DNA from: Chloroflexota bacterium
GTDB taxonomy: Bacteria; Chloroflexota; Anaerolineae; Aggregatilineales; Phototrophicaceae
Length of the DNA stretch: 64,000 bases
Assembly (NCBI GenBank): GCA_011525385.1
Contig: WTGF01000076.1
Span: 1 to 64,000 of the forward strand
Direction: 5' to 3'
Shown: piece by piece, positions 1-8,702 of the stretch
Layout: each line of letters opens with the position of its first letter
Numbering within the stretch: the first letter of the stretch is position 1
Notes under the pieces: generated by a model
Databases searched by the model: none
Told to the model about the DNA's origin: nothing
Seen by the model: the letters and a program-made list of their open reading frames with translations, nothing else
Program-made: the position numbers and the translations under genes

Positions 1-20
1 GGGGGTTTGGGGGTGGGGGC
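1..20. repeat. Edge of a GC-rich dispersed palindrome
   Basis: A run of G with single T interruptions at the window edge. It matches the right-hand end of the GC-rich palindromes seen at 34076-34120 and 42297-42415. A motif beginning CATTCTCATTACTTACTTG follows at 44-62, and the same order (palindrome, then this motif) recurs at 34076-34170, so the two belong to one composite repeat. Confidence 0.55.
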
Positions 21-96
21 AAAGCGCGGCATATTTCTCATTGCATTCTCATTACTTACTTGCACTTACTTCTGCGCCACTGTGGTGAATAAAGCG

Positions 97-122
97 GGCG
101 AGCCTTGGCTCGCCCCTACGGG
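97..122. repeat. Short GGGCGA-type inverted repeat
   Basis: Contains GGGCGAGCC..GGCTCGCCC, a perfect hairpin followed by CCTACGGG. It belongs to the same family as the longer copies at 1365-1586, 22400-22616, 26366-26520 and 27985-28083. It lies just downstream of the M24 peptidase gene. Confidence 0.6.
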
Positions 123-145
123 ATCATTGAGAATACTGAAAGAAA

Positions 146-1288
146 TCACCCCACCACGATCAGTTCCTGCCAGCCATTCGTCAGCTTCTCGCCGCCGCCG
201 GGACGCGCGACGACGATATCCTCCACCCGCGCCGAATAGTTGTTCATCTGCATGATGCTGGGCTCGATGGTGAAGAGCATGCCCTCTTCCAGCGGCGTCT
301 CGTCGCCTTCGGTCAAGAAGGGCGGCTCGTGCACATCCATGCCGATGGCGTGGCCCAGGCGATGGCGAAAGGTTTCGCCGTAACCGGCCTCTTCAATCAC
401 CTGCCGCGCGGCACGATCGGTGGCTGTGGTGGTCGATTCGCCAGCTTTCAGCGCGGCAATGCCAGCCGCCTGCGACGCCATCACCAGGTCATAGACGCGC
501 TGCGCCTCTTCGTCCGGCTCGCCGAAAAAGACTGTGCGGCCGAAATCGTAGCACCAGCCTTGATAGATGCCGCCAAAGTCGAAGAGTATCGAAACCGGCG
601 GATCCAGCTTCCGATGCCAGCTCTCCATGCGCTGGCCGAAAAGCAGGGGATGATCGGGCCCGGAATTGTAGAGCGAGGTGGTGAAGGACTGGCCCAGCGA
701 GCCGTGCCTTCGCAACTGGAAATTGACCTCTTCTACGATCTCCAGTTCGGTCATGCCTAGCCGCAGGGACGTCAGCGTATCGGCGAAGGCCGCTTCGGTG
801 ATGCGCCCGGCTTCCTTCATCTCGTCGATATCGCTCTGGGATTTGATCACGCGCAAGGGACGCAGCAAGTCGGTGGCGGATAGCCAGGTCGCGCCCGGCA
901 GAAGTGGCTGCAAGTTGGAAACGGTCTCCCCGCGGGTGAAATCGCTGATCGCAACACGCGGATTATCGGGCAAGTTGAAATCGTCGAGGATGCCCTTGAC
1001 CATCTCGGCGGGTTCGTCCCAGTCTCCCAGCACGCGAATATCGATGCCAGCCAGACGATTCAGCCCGCCGAATTCGGCCGTCATACGCGGCAGCGGCAGC
1101 ACCGGCGCGTGATGTGGACTAATCCAGGCGCCTTCCAACCAGTCGCCCGGGTGGATATTGTGCCCGTAGTTGGGAATGTCGCGCGGGACGCCGGTCAGGT
1201 ATTGCAAGTCGGACGAGATGGGGACGAAGGCAAGATCGGCGTGGTCCGCTAATACAGCTTGAAAACGTTGCAGTCGGTCGTTTGACAT
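146..1288 (-). CDS. M24-family metallopeptidase (Xaa-Pro aminopeptidase/creatinase-like)
   Basis: A 380-residue cytoplasmic protein with the two-domain build of the M24 'pita-bread' family. The N-terminal creatinase-type domain covers about residues 1-145. The C-terminal catalytic domain carries the five expected metal ligands: D237 (FDFGG), D248 (YDFGR), H313 (GHAIG), E342 (IEP) and E356 (VED). Length is normal for an Xaa-Pro dipeptidase or creatinase-like hydrolase; the substrate cannot be told from sequence. The ATG is preceded by AAGGAG. It is transcribed away from the tandem repeat-protein genes. An eroded copy of its 5' end lies at 3293-3454, showing that the region was once duplicated. 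Confidence 0.9.
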   Translation of the reverse strand: MSNDRLQRFQAVLADHADLAFVPISSDLQYLTGVPRDIPNYGHNIHPGDWLEGAWISPHHAPVLPLPRMTAEFGGLNRLAGIDIRVLGDWDEPAEMVKGILDDFNLPDNPRVAISDFTRGETVSNLQPLLPGATWLSATDLLRPLRVIKSQSDIDEMKEAGRITEAAFADTLTSLRLGMTELEIVEEVNFQLRRHGSLGQSFTTSLYNSGPDHPLLFGQRMESWHRKLDPPVSILFDFGGIYQGWCYDFGRTVFFGEPDEEAQRVYDLVMASQAAGIAALKAGESTTTATDRAARQVIEEAGYGETFRHRLGHAIGMDVHEPPFLTEGDETPLEEGMLFTIEPSIMQMNNYSARVEDIVVARPGGGEKLTNGWQELIVVG

Positions 1289-1364
1289 GAAAAACTCCTT
1301 ACCATTATTGGAGAGTGCCTAAATCTTAGCGCGTTTCCCTCGATAATTCACCTTGCTGACTACG

Positions 1365-1586
1365 TTTGCCAGGGCGATCGCATCAAAACCAATAACTGTC
1401 GAATGTCGCATAAATCTTGCAAAATGTAGGGACGACCAATCTGGTCGCCCGATGCTACAGGGCTTTGCGCTTTCGGGCGACATGGTATGTCGCCCCTACA
1501 TCGCCTCCATTTTGACAGGACCGCGGTTAAATCTCGGTGCTCTCGGTGTCTTCGGTGGTTAAAATAATTTGAAGCGATTGCCCTGC
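1365..1586. repeat. Dispersed GGGCGACC repeat, long copy 1
   Basis: This fills most of the 1289-1681 intergenic stretch. It is nearly identical over about 210 bases to 22400-22616, starting near GCGATCGCATCAAAACCAATA and ending near GAAGCGATTGCCCTG. Inside are GGGCGACCA..TGGTCGCCC-type inverted repeats and a CTCGGTG..GGTGGTTAAA tail. No ORF of its own. The tail and the start share GCGATTGCCCTG/GCGATCGCAT-like ends. It appears to be a non-coding, MITE- or REP-like element. Confidence 0.75.
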
Positions 1587-1681
1587 TACGTTTGCCCTAC
1601 GCTTACCGTGAATCATTTGCTGAGGAACTGAATAACGCGGTAAATTCCTGGCCGATAGTCTTCGTTCAGGGAAAACACATC

Positions 1682-3247
1682 ATGCGAAAATTGCTACTGT
1701 TAGGTCAAGTATTTCTATGCCTCTGTGGAATCGTTCGAGGGCAAGAAGTCGGATTGCCGACTTGTAGTGAAGCGCAAATGAGCCTTGTGGCCGCACTTGC
1801 GCCGGAATACTACGCTCTTATGGAGTCAGCGATCGCGGAAGATATATCGCTCGATCTGCTATTCGAATACAGCGAAGCGCGGTTCGCCTGGCGAGAGGCA
1901 TTTTGGTCGACTAATCCCGCCTGTAAAGAAGCTTTTGACATAGGCAGGTTGATGGACGAGACGGCCGCCGATTTCGCCGCTGACATGGCCTACGAGATCG
2001 CCGGCGTATCTGCGGACGAAAGCCCGTATGCGCAAGAAATGAACAGAGGCGCGTCCAAACTTATCCCGATGCTGGATGCTTTGGAGCGCGAGCCTGAGAG
2101 TAGAGCAGGCGAATCTGAAGAGCCCGGGTTGCCAACATGTACAGATATCGATCTCGGAATTCTGACAACGGTCTTGAATGAATTCGAAGCGCTGCTCAAA
2201 GTACCCCCGCGAACTGTGAGCAAAAAGGGTCTGGCGAAATATGGAGTCGCGCAAATCACCTGGCGTTCACAACTCTGGACGAGATTGTCGCCCTGTGACT
2301 TGGCGCTGCAAGCTGGTCTGCTCATGAGTTGGATCAGTAGCGACGTCGCGGTGGAACTCGCCCTCGAGATCGGCGGTCTGTCCGTGGAAAACAGTCTCTA
2401 CTCGGAGCAGATTATGGGGAATCAAGAGCGCTTGCGAGAACTGACTGAGCCAATCGTGGCTGATGAGCGAGCGCGCGCCTCGTCGCGTGGTTTCGCTGCC
2501 ACATTGAGCGCGTGTCCAGATACCGAATCCCTTGATTTCTATGTTAAGAACCAAGCCTTCCAGGAACTCGTGGACAAGCTGGAAGTGGCGACGACCCTGC
2601 CGCAACTTCTAGATCTTGCAGACACGCACGTTGAATGGCGGGAAACGCTCGCAGCGCATCTGCCGGCATGCGTCGGAAGTCTCGTCACGGCTACCTTGGC
2701 ATATCGGGCAACCGGCAATCATATCTCCGCCCTAACGCTTGACGTCGCTGGCATCAAACCGGAGCTGGACCCAGAATTTCCAATTGAGGGACACTTGTTT
2801 GGTATCGTAACGATACGTTTTATTGCCGACTCGATGAAATCTACAATTGAGGGCAGTGGCAAGCAAATCGAGCAGCTTGAAAAGGAAGCCGCAGCGCGGG
2901 CTGGCAGTTTGCCCGAGTGCGGCGCCGGGGACCTTGGTTTGAATTTCTACAACGCATTTATTGAATATAGCGACCTGGCGGAAATCGCTAAGGAAGTCGA
3001 GAATGTGCGCGATGTTCTGGTCTATCGTCAGGCACAGGTTGATTGGGGCGAGCGCCATATTCCTATCTTGCCGGGTTGCAAGGCAGGGATGGAAGCGGGC
3101 CTGCTGATGTACACGATTTTGGCTGATTACTCTACAGCATACGCTTTCATCATCGCCGGCGCTGCGGTCGAAGAGATCCCATACGCACAAGCCTTACGAG
3201 AGAACGAAGCGCGCCTGGATGCGTTACTGCAAGAAACGCTGCGGTAG
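1682..3247 (+). CDS. Secreted four-repeat Cys/Trp-Arg/Cys protein, paralogue 1
   Basis: I do not recognise this family. The protein is 521 residues from the ATG at 1682; the frame is open upstream to a TTG at 1592, but the signal peptide starts at 1682. Residues 1-20 are a Sec signal peptide (MRKLLLLGQVFLCL...). The rest is four tandem repeats at about 25-149, 150-274, 275-409 and 410-521. Each starts LPxC, continues for about 40 residues of predicted helix, then has a W-R or W-centred motif, then LxPxC, and ends in a helical stretch often closed by a PY or LY. Each repeat has two cysteines, which suggests one disulfide per module outside the membrane. There are two paralogues directly downstream. 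No catalytic motif is visible; binding or scaffolding is possible but unproven. Confidence 0.8.
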   Translation: MRKLLLLGQVFLCLCGIVRGQEVGLPTCSEAQMSLVAALAPEYYALMESAIAEDISLDLLFEYSEARFAWREAFWSTNPACKEAFDIGRLMDETAADFAADMAYEIAGVSADESPYAQEMNRGASKLIPMLDALEREPESRAGESEEPGLPTCTDIDLGILTTVLNEFEALLKVPPRTVSKKGLAKYGVAQITWRSQLWTRLSPCDLALQAGLLMSWISSDVAVELALEIGGLSVENSLYSEQIMGNQERLRELTEPIVADERARASSRGFAATLSACPDTESLDFYVKNQAFQELVDKLEVATTLPQLLDLADTHVEWRETLAAHLPACVGSLVTATLAYRATGNHISALTLDVAGIKPELDPEFPIEGHLFGIVTIRFIADSMKSTIEGSGKQIEQLEKEAAARAGSLPECGAGDLGLNFYNAFIEYSDLAEIAKEVENVRDVLVYRQAQVDWGERHIPILPGCKAGMEAGLLMYTILADYSTAYAFIIAGAAVEEIPYAQALRENEARLDALLQETLR

Positions 3248-3292
3248 CGTGCCGGGCGAGGGGTGAGACGGAGCCCGATTTGCGGTACCTTC

Positions 3293-3454
3293 GGCGCCCT
3301 CCAGCCAGTCGCCCGGGTGGATATTGCGCCCACAATTGAGGAAATCTTGCGGCACGCCGGTCAGGTACTGCAAGTCGGACTAGATGGAAAAAAAGGCCAG
3401 ATCGGCCTGGTCGGCCAGTATGGCTTGAAAACGCTGCAGTCGGTCCTTTGACAT
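3293..3454 (-). pseudogene. Remnant of an M24 peptidase gene (5' end only)
   Basis: Read on the minus strand from the ATG at 3454, this stretch translates to a close copy of residues 1-54 of the M24 peptidase at 146-1288, including DRLQRFQA, DLQYLTGVP and NIHPGDWLEGA. A stop (TAG) replaces the Ser codon before SDLQYL, and homology ends at about 3293. The upstream sequence CTTAG.CCGTTTCC also matches the upstream region of the intact gene. It is therefore the leftover of a duplicated peptidase gene, not a coding gene. Confidence 0.85.
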
Positions 3455-3547
3455 GAGGCGTCTCCACAAATCTATCGTTCTGGATCTTATCTTAGCCCGT
3501 TTCCGGCAGGATTTCATCTTTTATCTGGCGACCATGCGCGGCTTGCC

Positions 3548-3576
3548 TTTGCGCCTAGACGTCCAAGTCATATAAT
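3548..3576 (+). promoter_or_regulatory. Likely sigma-70 promoter of paralogue 2
   Basis: A perfect -10 TATAAT lies at 3571-3576. A weak -35 (TTTGCG, 3548-3553) sits exactly 17 bases upstream. Transcription would start near 3583. That is too close to the first ATG (3586) and favours the ATG at 3616. Confidence 0.5.
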
Positions 3577-3615
3577 GTATGCGATATGCAACCTGGAACA
3601 GCAAAAGGACCGCCC

Positions 3616-5175
3616 ATGCGAACTGCAATGATACTTCTCTTGCTTGTGACGTTGCTGACGGCCGCGCCGCTGCAAGCGCAGGACAACCTGTACGAGGCTT
3701 GCGGGGAAACCGAGACGCGGATGCTGTTCAGCGTATTGTACGGCTTGCAGCAGGCTAACGAGGGCGGCGCTGAGCGCCCAAGCACAGTTAAGGGCCTTTA
3801 CGCCTACGATCTAATTCTGGCGCCCTGGCGTAAATCCACGCGATTGCTTGCAAGTTGTGAAGAGGCGCTATCTGTCGTTTGGAAGACATACCGAACGGTG
3901 GATAACGTACTCGCCACCAGCGTCATGCGCATAAATGGGCTGGGCGAGCATGAACATGTTTATGACGACCGGATCGCCAGCAGCATCAGCGAGCTGGAGA
4001 CCATGCTGCGCGACCTCGAAGCTGGCGCCGCAAGCGATGAAGGCGAGAAAAGGCGGCGCTTGTGGGAACCCGAAACACCGTCATGCTCGTCGGCAGATCT
4101 AGAGAGAGTCCTGGCCATGACGGCGGAACATCAGGCTCTCCTGGAGCGAGCCGGCGCCATCTCGTCGACGACAGACCTGGCGCATTTCGGCAGAACTCAT
4201 ATGACTTGGCGCGCGGAAACGTGGGCGCAAGTCCCCAACTGCCGCGGCCCGAGGTGGCATGCGATCTTCCTGGAGCAGGTTGCGACTGACGCTCTTGTAA
4301 AAGCCGGGCTCGCGCTGGCGGGAGCCGCGGAAGACAATTCTTTTGCCCTGCGCCTGGAAGACACTCTGGAGACGCTGACCGAGTTCAACGCGGAGGTCGA
4401 GAGGCGCTACAAACTCGCCCTGGAAGAAGAAGCGCTTGCGAAGCCGCAAGCCGATGAGTTGCCATCTTGCCCCGATGATGTATTCCAGAGCGCTTACGAC
4501 GGCTTGCTCGACTATGCAAAGCAGGGGGAAATCGCCATCGAGTCAAATGAAGACCTGTTGCGCTTCGCCGAGCGGCAGATCGCCTGGCACGCCGATCATT
4601 TGACGGATCTGCCATATTGTGATGAAATGCTGCAGATCCGCTGGCTGCTAATCGAACTGAACAGCGATTTCGTCGCGCGCGCGGTCTTGCGTTTGGCTGG
4701 CGTATCCGATGAAGACAATCCCTTCCTGCGATTGCCTTCCGATCAAGCGAGGATAGATGCCATCGTCCAGGATCGGCAGCGTCCTAACAATGGCCAGCCA
4801 AGGAGCGAAGGGATTGCGGCATTGCCGGCCTGTTCCAAACACGATCTGCAGATAGCCATCGACGAATACCTATATGTATACGGCGAACTAGAGGACAATC
4901 GACCCTTTGTCCTTTCCATAGAAGACACGATTGAATACATCCAGGCTTTGATCGCGTGGCGAGAGGCGCTATGGCAGCGCATGCCATTATGCGCGGAAGC
5001 GGTTGTGCTCGGCTTGTTTATGCATCAGTTTAGCGCCGGATACAGCCCTTCGTTCACACTCTTTCACGGCCGAATCGAAAGAGAGAAGTATGTGTACGGA
5101 GACCAACTCCAACTCGATTTGTCGCGCCTGGAGGAAGCCGCTGCAGCCGTTTTCCTCGCGAAACGCGAAAGCTGA
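3616..5175 (+). CDS. Secreted four-repeat Cys/Trp-Arg/Cys protein, paralogue 2
   Basis: A 519-residue protein of unknown function, paralogous to its neighbours at 1682 and 5345. The start at 3616 is chosen over the ATG at 3586: AAAGGA lies 7 bases upstream and a hydrophobic signal peptide ending in LQAQ begins there. Four repeats follow. The first is the most divergent: it begins EAC rather than LPxC and has PWR in place of the W-R-x-x-L-W core. The later ones show the usual pattern: PSC..TWRAETW..VPNC, LPSC..AWHADHL..LPYC and LPAC..AWREALW..MPLC. Repeat lengths of about 120-130 match those of paralogue 1. It is probably exported and rich in helix, with a disulfide per repeat. It lies between the M24 remnant and paralogue 3. 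Confidence 0.8.
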   Translation: MRTAMILLLLVTLLTAAPLQAQDNLYEACGETETRMLFSVLYGLQQANEGGAERPSTVKGLYAYDLILAPWRKSTRLLASCEEALSVVWKTYRTVDNVLATSVMRINGLGEHEHVYDDRIASSISELETMLRDLEAGAASDEGEKRRRLWEPETPSCSSADLERVLAMTAEHQALLERAGAISSTTDLAHFGRTHMTWRAETWAQVPNCRGPRWHAIFLEQVATDALVKAGLALAGAAEDNSFALRLEDTLETLTEFNAEVERRYKLALEEEALAKPQADELPSCPDDVFQSAYDGLLDYAKQGEIAIESNEDLLRFAERQIAWHADHLTDLPYCDEMLQIRWLLIELNSDFVARAVLRLAGVSDEDNPFLRLPSDQARIDAIVQDRQRPNNGQPRSEGIAALPACSKHDLQIAIDEYLYVYGELEDNRPFVLSIEDTIEYIQALIAWREALWQRMPLCAEAVVLGLFMHQFSAGYSPSFTLFHGRIEREKYVYGDQLQLDLSRLEEAAAAVFLAKRES

Positions 5176-5344
5176 TGCGAAAGGGCTTGTTCTCAGCTTC
5201 CGATCTGAGGAGAGGGTCTCCCCTCTCTGTATCTATACTGTTACTCAAAAACGGGTCAAGACCAGGGCCAGTTTCGGGTATTGGCGGACGAATTGCGCTC
5301 GCAACGTGAGTATGGGACAATCATCCCGATGAAAGGGAGGCAGA

Positions 5345-6922
5345 ATGCGACAATTGATCATTCCGCTTATGCTAATCTTATTGGTCGTTTCTTATGCGCA
5401 GGGACAAGATGGCGACAGCGCGCCCTGCACCACTGCCGAGCTATTGCTAGCACAGGGATGGAAAACGGAATACGACCAGTTGAATGTGGAGACAGATCTG
5501 ACAGATCGCTCTACGAACGATGTGCTTAGCTATAGCGCAAAGATAATCGAATGGCGCGACAGGCTTTGGTCGCAACTGCCCCTTTGCGATGAAGCAATCG
5601 ACATCGCCGTTTTGATGAGCGAGCAAATAGGCGATATTGCCGCTACAGCCCTCTTCACGCACGCCCGGGTATCGTTATCGCCGATCCCTTTCGATGACAA
5701 GCTCTTCTTCCAGGAAAACAAGTCGGATCAAGTGCGGGAGCAGTTCGAGCAAATCAGTCAACTAATCGCGAGCGGCGACCGGCCAGAGGATACAGCGCCG
5801 GCAGATCGTCGCTTGCAGAACTGTTCGACAGCCGATATCGAGAGAATCATCATCTTGCAAGCGGAGCATGAAGTTTTGGCCCAGTCGGCTTTCAATTCCA
5901 CAACTATTGGCGACTTGTTGGCGCAGGGCAAGGCGCTCCTGGAGTGGCGCAATCGCCTTTGGGACAGTATGCCCATTTGTCATGGCGGGTTCGAAATAGG
6001 CTGGCTACTGAGCAGAACCGCTGGTGACATGATCTCGGACATGAGCCTCCGATTCGCCGGTGTAGCGCTCTCGCAAAACCGTTATACCGCGCAACTGACG
6101 GATGACTTCAACCGGATAAAGGCCTTGCTAGGACCGCTTGAAGCAGCCATAGCCTCCGATAGCGAGATTTCAGCGGCAGCCGGGGGAACTAACCAACTGC
6201 CGCCATGTAGCGAAAGTCAACTGGCGAGCCTCGCTGACGATCTTTCCGAATTCGTTGAGCTGACGCAGCTTTCGCAAAATATCTCGACGGTGAGCGATTA
6301 TCTCGAGTATGGCGCGCGATACATCGCTTGGCGCGAAGATCTGTGGGAAGCTTTACCGCTTTGTAGCCAAGCGCTGGAGATTGGGCGCGCCGCGCATCAA
6401 GCGGCGGGCGACATATCCTCCGTGCATGGACTGTATCTTGGCGGCGCGCGGCTTGAGGACAATGAGGCTTGGACCGACGCTCTCGATATGCTGTCACTGG
6501 TTGTTCGTTTGTCCGCTGCCCTGTCGGATTTGGCAGCCAAGGAAGACCTCCCGCCACTGGATGCGAGCTCCGACTACAGCTCGCCCAGTTGTACAGATTA
6601 TGAGTCTGGATTTGTCTTCGATATGCTGGACGAGTTGAACGCTATAGGGGAGTTGGCTACTGAATTTAATTCGGCGGAGGATCTGCTGGAGTTCAGTATC
6701 GTGCAAATCAAGTGGCGCGAATACATGTGGACGAGCATGCCAGTTTGCAAAGAAGCGACGGAATTGGCTTGGCAGATGTTTCAGATCACGGCGGATACAG
6801 TGTCGGCGGCCGCCCTGGAAATGTTTGCCGGTCTCGCCAAGAACGAGAATCCTTTCTGGGAACAGATCCAAATCGGGCAGCAGCGCATTGCGGACTTGGC
6901 GGCGGAATTGCAGGACAATTGA
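5345..6922 (+). CDS. Secreted four-repeat Cys/Trp-Arg/Cys protein, paralogue 3
   Basis: A 525-residue protein of the same unrecognised family. The ATG at 5345 has GGGAGG upstream and opens a signal peptide cut near GQDGD. This copy has the most regular repeats: each of the four shows C, then about 45-50 residues, then a W-R-x-x-(L/M)-W core (EWRDRLW, EWRNRLW, AWREDLW, KWREYMW), then xxPxC (LPLC, MPIC, LPLC, MPVC), then a helix containing a G-D-(I/M) or A-D-T pattern. The final gene of the cluster is followed after 12 bases by a HAD hydrolase gene, so those two are probably co-transcribed. The HAD gene gives no clear hint of the function of the repeats. Confidence 0.8.
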   Translation: MRQLIIPLMLILLVVSYAQGQDGDSAPCTTAELLLAQGWKTEYDQLNVETDLTDRSTNDVLSYSAKIIEWRDRLWSQLPLCDEAIDIAVLMSEQIGDIAATALFTHARVSLSPIPFDDKLFFQENKSDQVREQFEQISQLIASGDRPEDTAPADRRLQNCSTADIERIIILQAEHEVLAQSAFNSTTIGDLLAQGKALLEWRNRLWDSMPICHGGFEIGWLLSRTAGDMISDMSLRFAGVALSQNRYTAQLTDDFNRIKALLGPLEAAIASDSEISAAAGGTNQLPPCSESQLASLADDLSEFVELTQLSQNISTVSDYLEYGARYIAWREDLWEALPLCSQALEIGRAAHQAAGDISSVHGLYLGGARLEDNEAWTDALDMLSLVVRLSAALSDLAAKEDLPPLDASSDYSSPSCTDYESGFVFDMLDELNAIGELATEFNSAEDLLEFSIVQIKWREYMWTSMPVCKEATELAWQMFQITADTVSAAALEMFAGLAKNENPFWEQIQIGQQRIADLAAELQDN

Positions 6923-6934
6923 CAAGGGTTCGAC

Positions 6935-7639
6935 ATGTATCAAGCGATCCTGTTTGACCTTGACGATACCTTGATCAGCCTGCGCGGCTGCGAATCCGAG
7001 GCCTTGCGACGTAGCCTGGACGAAGCCGGCCTGACAGAGCGCTTCCGAGATGATTACTCAAGCGTTTCCGCGCGTTTCGCGGCGATCAGCAGCCGCTACT
7101 GGGGGCAGCGGGTCGCCCAGGGATACTCGCGCGACCAGGTGCTCGAAGGTTCGCTGCGCGACCTGTTAGCGCATTTCAACCTGGATGCGACATTGGCGGA
7201 AGACCTGGCCCTGAAATACTGGCGCGACTTCTGCCGCTCATCCGCGCTGAACCCGGGCGCGCTTGATACCCTGCGACATCTGTCGCAGCACTTCCGCCTG
7301 GGACTGATCACCAACGGCTATAGCGATTCGCAGCGCGGCAGACTGGACGCGGCCGGGTTGAGCCATTTCTTTGACCCAATCCTGATTTCGGAAGAAGTCG
7401 GCATCGCCAAACCCGACGCGCGCATCTTCGAAATGGCTCTGGATGCGCTCGAACTGTCCGCTGCGGATGTCATTTACGTCGGCGATTCAATCGGTCATGA
7501 CTGCGCGGGTTGTCAGAATGCCGGGATCGACTTCTGCCACTATTTTCCCGACCTGGCGACGGACGGGCACTTGCCCGATGTCAAATATCGAATCGGCCAT
7601 CTGCCCGACTTGATTGAATTGCTCACAGCCGACGGATAG
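6935..7639 (+). CDS. HAD-superfamily hydrolase (YjjG/phosphoglycolate-phosphatase type)
   Basis: A 234-residue HAD subfamily I phosphatase. Motif I is DLDDT with nucleophile D8 and D10. Motif II is T126 in LITNGYSD. Motif III is K159 in IAKPD. Motif IV is YVGDS...D with D184 and D189. The helical cap between motifs I and II (residues about 15-100) fits nucleotide or small sugar-phosphate phosphatases; the actual substrate is unknown. It begins 12 bases after the third repeat-protein gene and probably shares its transcript. It ends 8 bases before the converging SIS gene, leaving no room for a separate terminator. Confidence 0.88.
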   Translation: MYQAILFDLDDTLISLRGCESEALRRSLDEAGLTERFRDDYSSVSARFAAISSRYWGQRVAQGYSRDQVLEGSLRDLLAHFNLDATLAEDLALKYWRDFCRSSALNPGALDTLRHLSQHFRLGLITNGYSDSQRGRLDAAGLSHFFDPILISEEVGIAKPDARIFEMALDALELSAADVIYVGDSIGHDCAGCQNAGIDFCHYFPDLATDGHLPDVKYRIGHLPDLIELLTADG

Positions 7640-7647
7640 CGTGACAG

Positions 7648-8679
7648 TCATTCCGTGATCGTCACCTTGGACAAGCCGCGCGGCTTGTCGACTTCATATC
7701 CACGCGCAAGCGCCTGGCGCATAGCGAAAACCTGGCCGGGCATCACAGCGATAATAGGGCTGAGCCACTCCGGCGCGGCGGGTATGCGCATTGTGTTTGT
7801 CGCTTCTCCCAGCAAGTCGTCATCGTTGCTGATGACAAGGGTTTCCGCAGCTTTTTCTTCGACCACGTCGAAGATGTCCCGCATGGCGGAGAAGGCTTTG
7901 CCCTGCGGCGCGACCAGAATCACCGAATAACCCTCCTGCACGACGGCGATAGGACCATGGCGGAAGTCGGCTTCGCTGTAGCCTTCGCTGGCGATATAGG
8001 TCAATTCCTTGACCTTAAGACTGATCTCGCAGGCGGTGGCGTAATTGAAGCCGCGCCCCAGTACGGTGAGCCGATCCATAGTGCGATAACGCCCCGCCCA
8101 GCCCGCGATGCCTTCGGTCAGGACAAGCGTTTCCCGCGCCAACTGTGGCAAGTTCATGAGACCGGATCGCATCTCCTCGTTCTCGGCCAGCGCCGTCGCC
8201 AACATGGCAATCACGGTCAACTGAGCCGTATAGGTTTTGGTCGCGGCGACGCTGAACTCTTCTTCGGCGCGCAGAGGCAGGTGATACGCTGCCCCTTGCG
8301 CCAGCGCTGAATCATCGTAGTTGGTAATCGCCAGCGTCAGCGCGCCCTGTTCCCGCGCGTCGTTCAAGACCGCGCGCACATCTTCCGCCTTGCCCGATTG
8401 CGAAATGCCGATCACCAGCGCTTTCGAGAAGTCGGGCGGGCGGCCATAAACCGTATGCAGCGACGGCGTCGCCAGCATGACCGGCATTTGCAGGGCGGCG
8501 CCGAACAGATACTGTGCGTAAATGGCGGAATGGTCCGATGTGCCGCGGGCGGCGATGCAGGCAAATACCGGGTTGAACTCGCGAATTGCGGCGACGACAC
8601 GTTCCGTCGCGAGCTGCCCTTCAAGGAGCAGGCGATGCAGAACATCAGGCTGTTGGTTGATTTCGCTTTTCAGGAGCAT
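7648..8679 (-). CDS. SIS-domain phosphosugar isomerase/deaminase-like protein (COG2222, AgaS/NagB-II type), copy 1
   Basis: 343 residues from the ATG at 8679, which has AGAGG upstream; the open frame extends to 8811 but that part overlaps the upstream gene and looks non-coding. Two SIS domains as in the isomerase half of GlmS: ARGTSDHSA and ISQSGKAEDV in the first, DFRHGP and a C-terminal KPRGLSK in the second. There is no glutaminase domain, so it is not GlmS itself. The family includes aldose-ketose isomerases and glucosamine-6-phosphate deaminases (NagB-II, AgaS). With a hexosaminidase 23 bases upstream, deamination or isomerisation of an amino-sugar phosphate is the likely job. It is the last gene of a four-gene minus-strand operon. 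Confidence 0.85.
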   Translation of the reverse strand: MLLKSEINQQPDVLHRLLLEGQLATERVVAAIREFNPVFACIAARGTSDHSAIYAQYLFGAALQMPVMLATPSLHTVYGRPPDFSKALVIGISQSGKAEDVRAVLNDAREQGALTLAITNYDDSALAQGAAYHLPLRAEEEFSVAATKTYTAQLTVIAMLATALAENEEMRSGLMNLPQLARETLVLTEGIAGWAGRYRTMDRLTVLGRGFNYATACEISLKVKELTYIASEGYSEADFRHGPIAVVQEGYSVILVAPQGKAFSAMRDIFDVVEEKAAETLVISNDDDLLGEATNTMRIPAAPEWLSPIIAVMPGQVFAMRQALARGYEVDKPRGLSKVTITE

Positions 8680-8702
8680 GGCAGACCTCTGTTTCGCGCC
8701 AG

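Noticed and set aside
3150-3467. Minus-strand open frame near the first repeat gene
   Set aside because: It reads a different frame from the M24 relic and matches nothing; the relic itself has an internal stop, so no coding gene is annotated.
7648-8679. GlmS (glucosamine-fructose-6-phosphate aminotransferase)
   Set aside because: No N-terminal glutaminase domain and no catalytic Cys at the start; only the two SIS domains are present.
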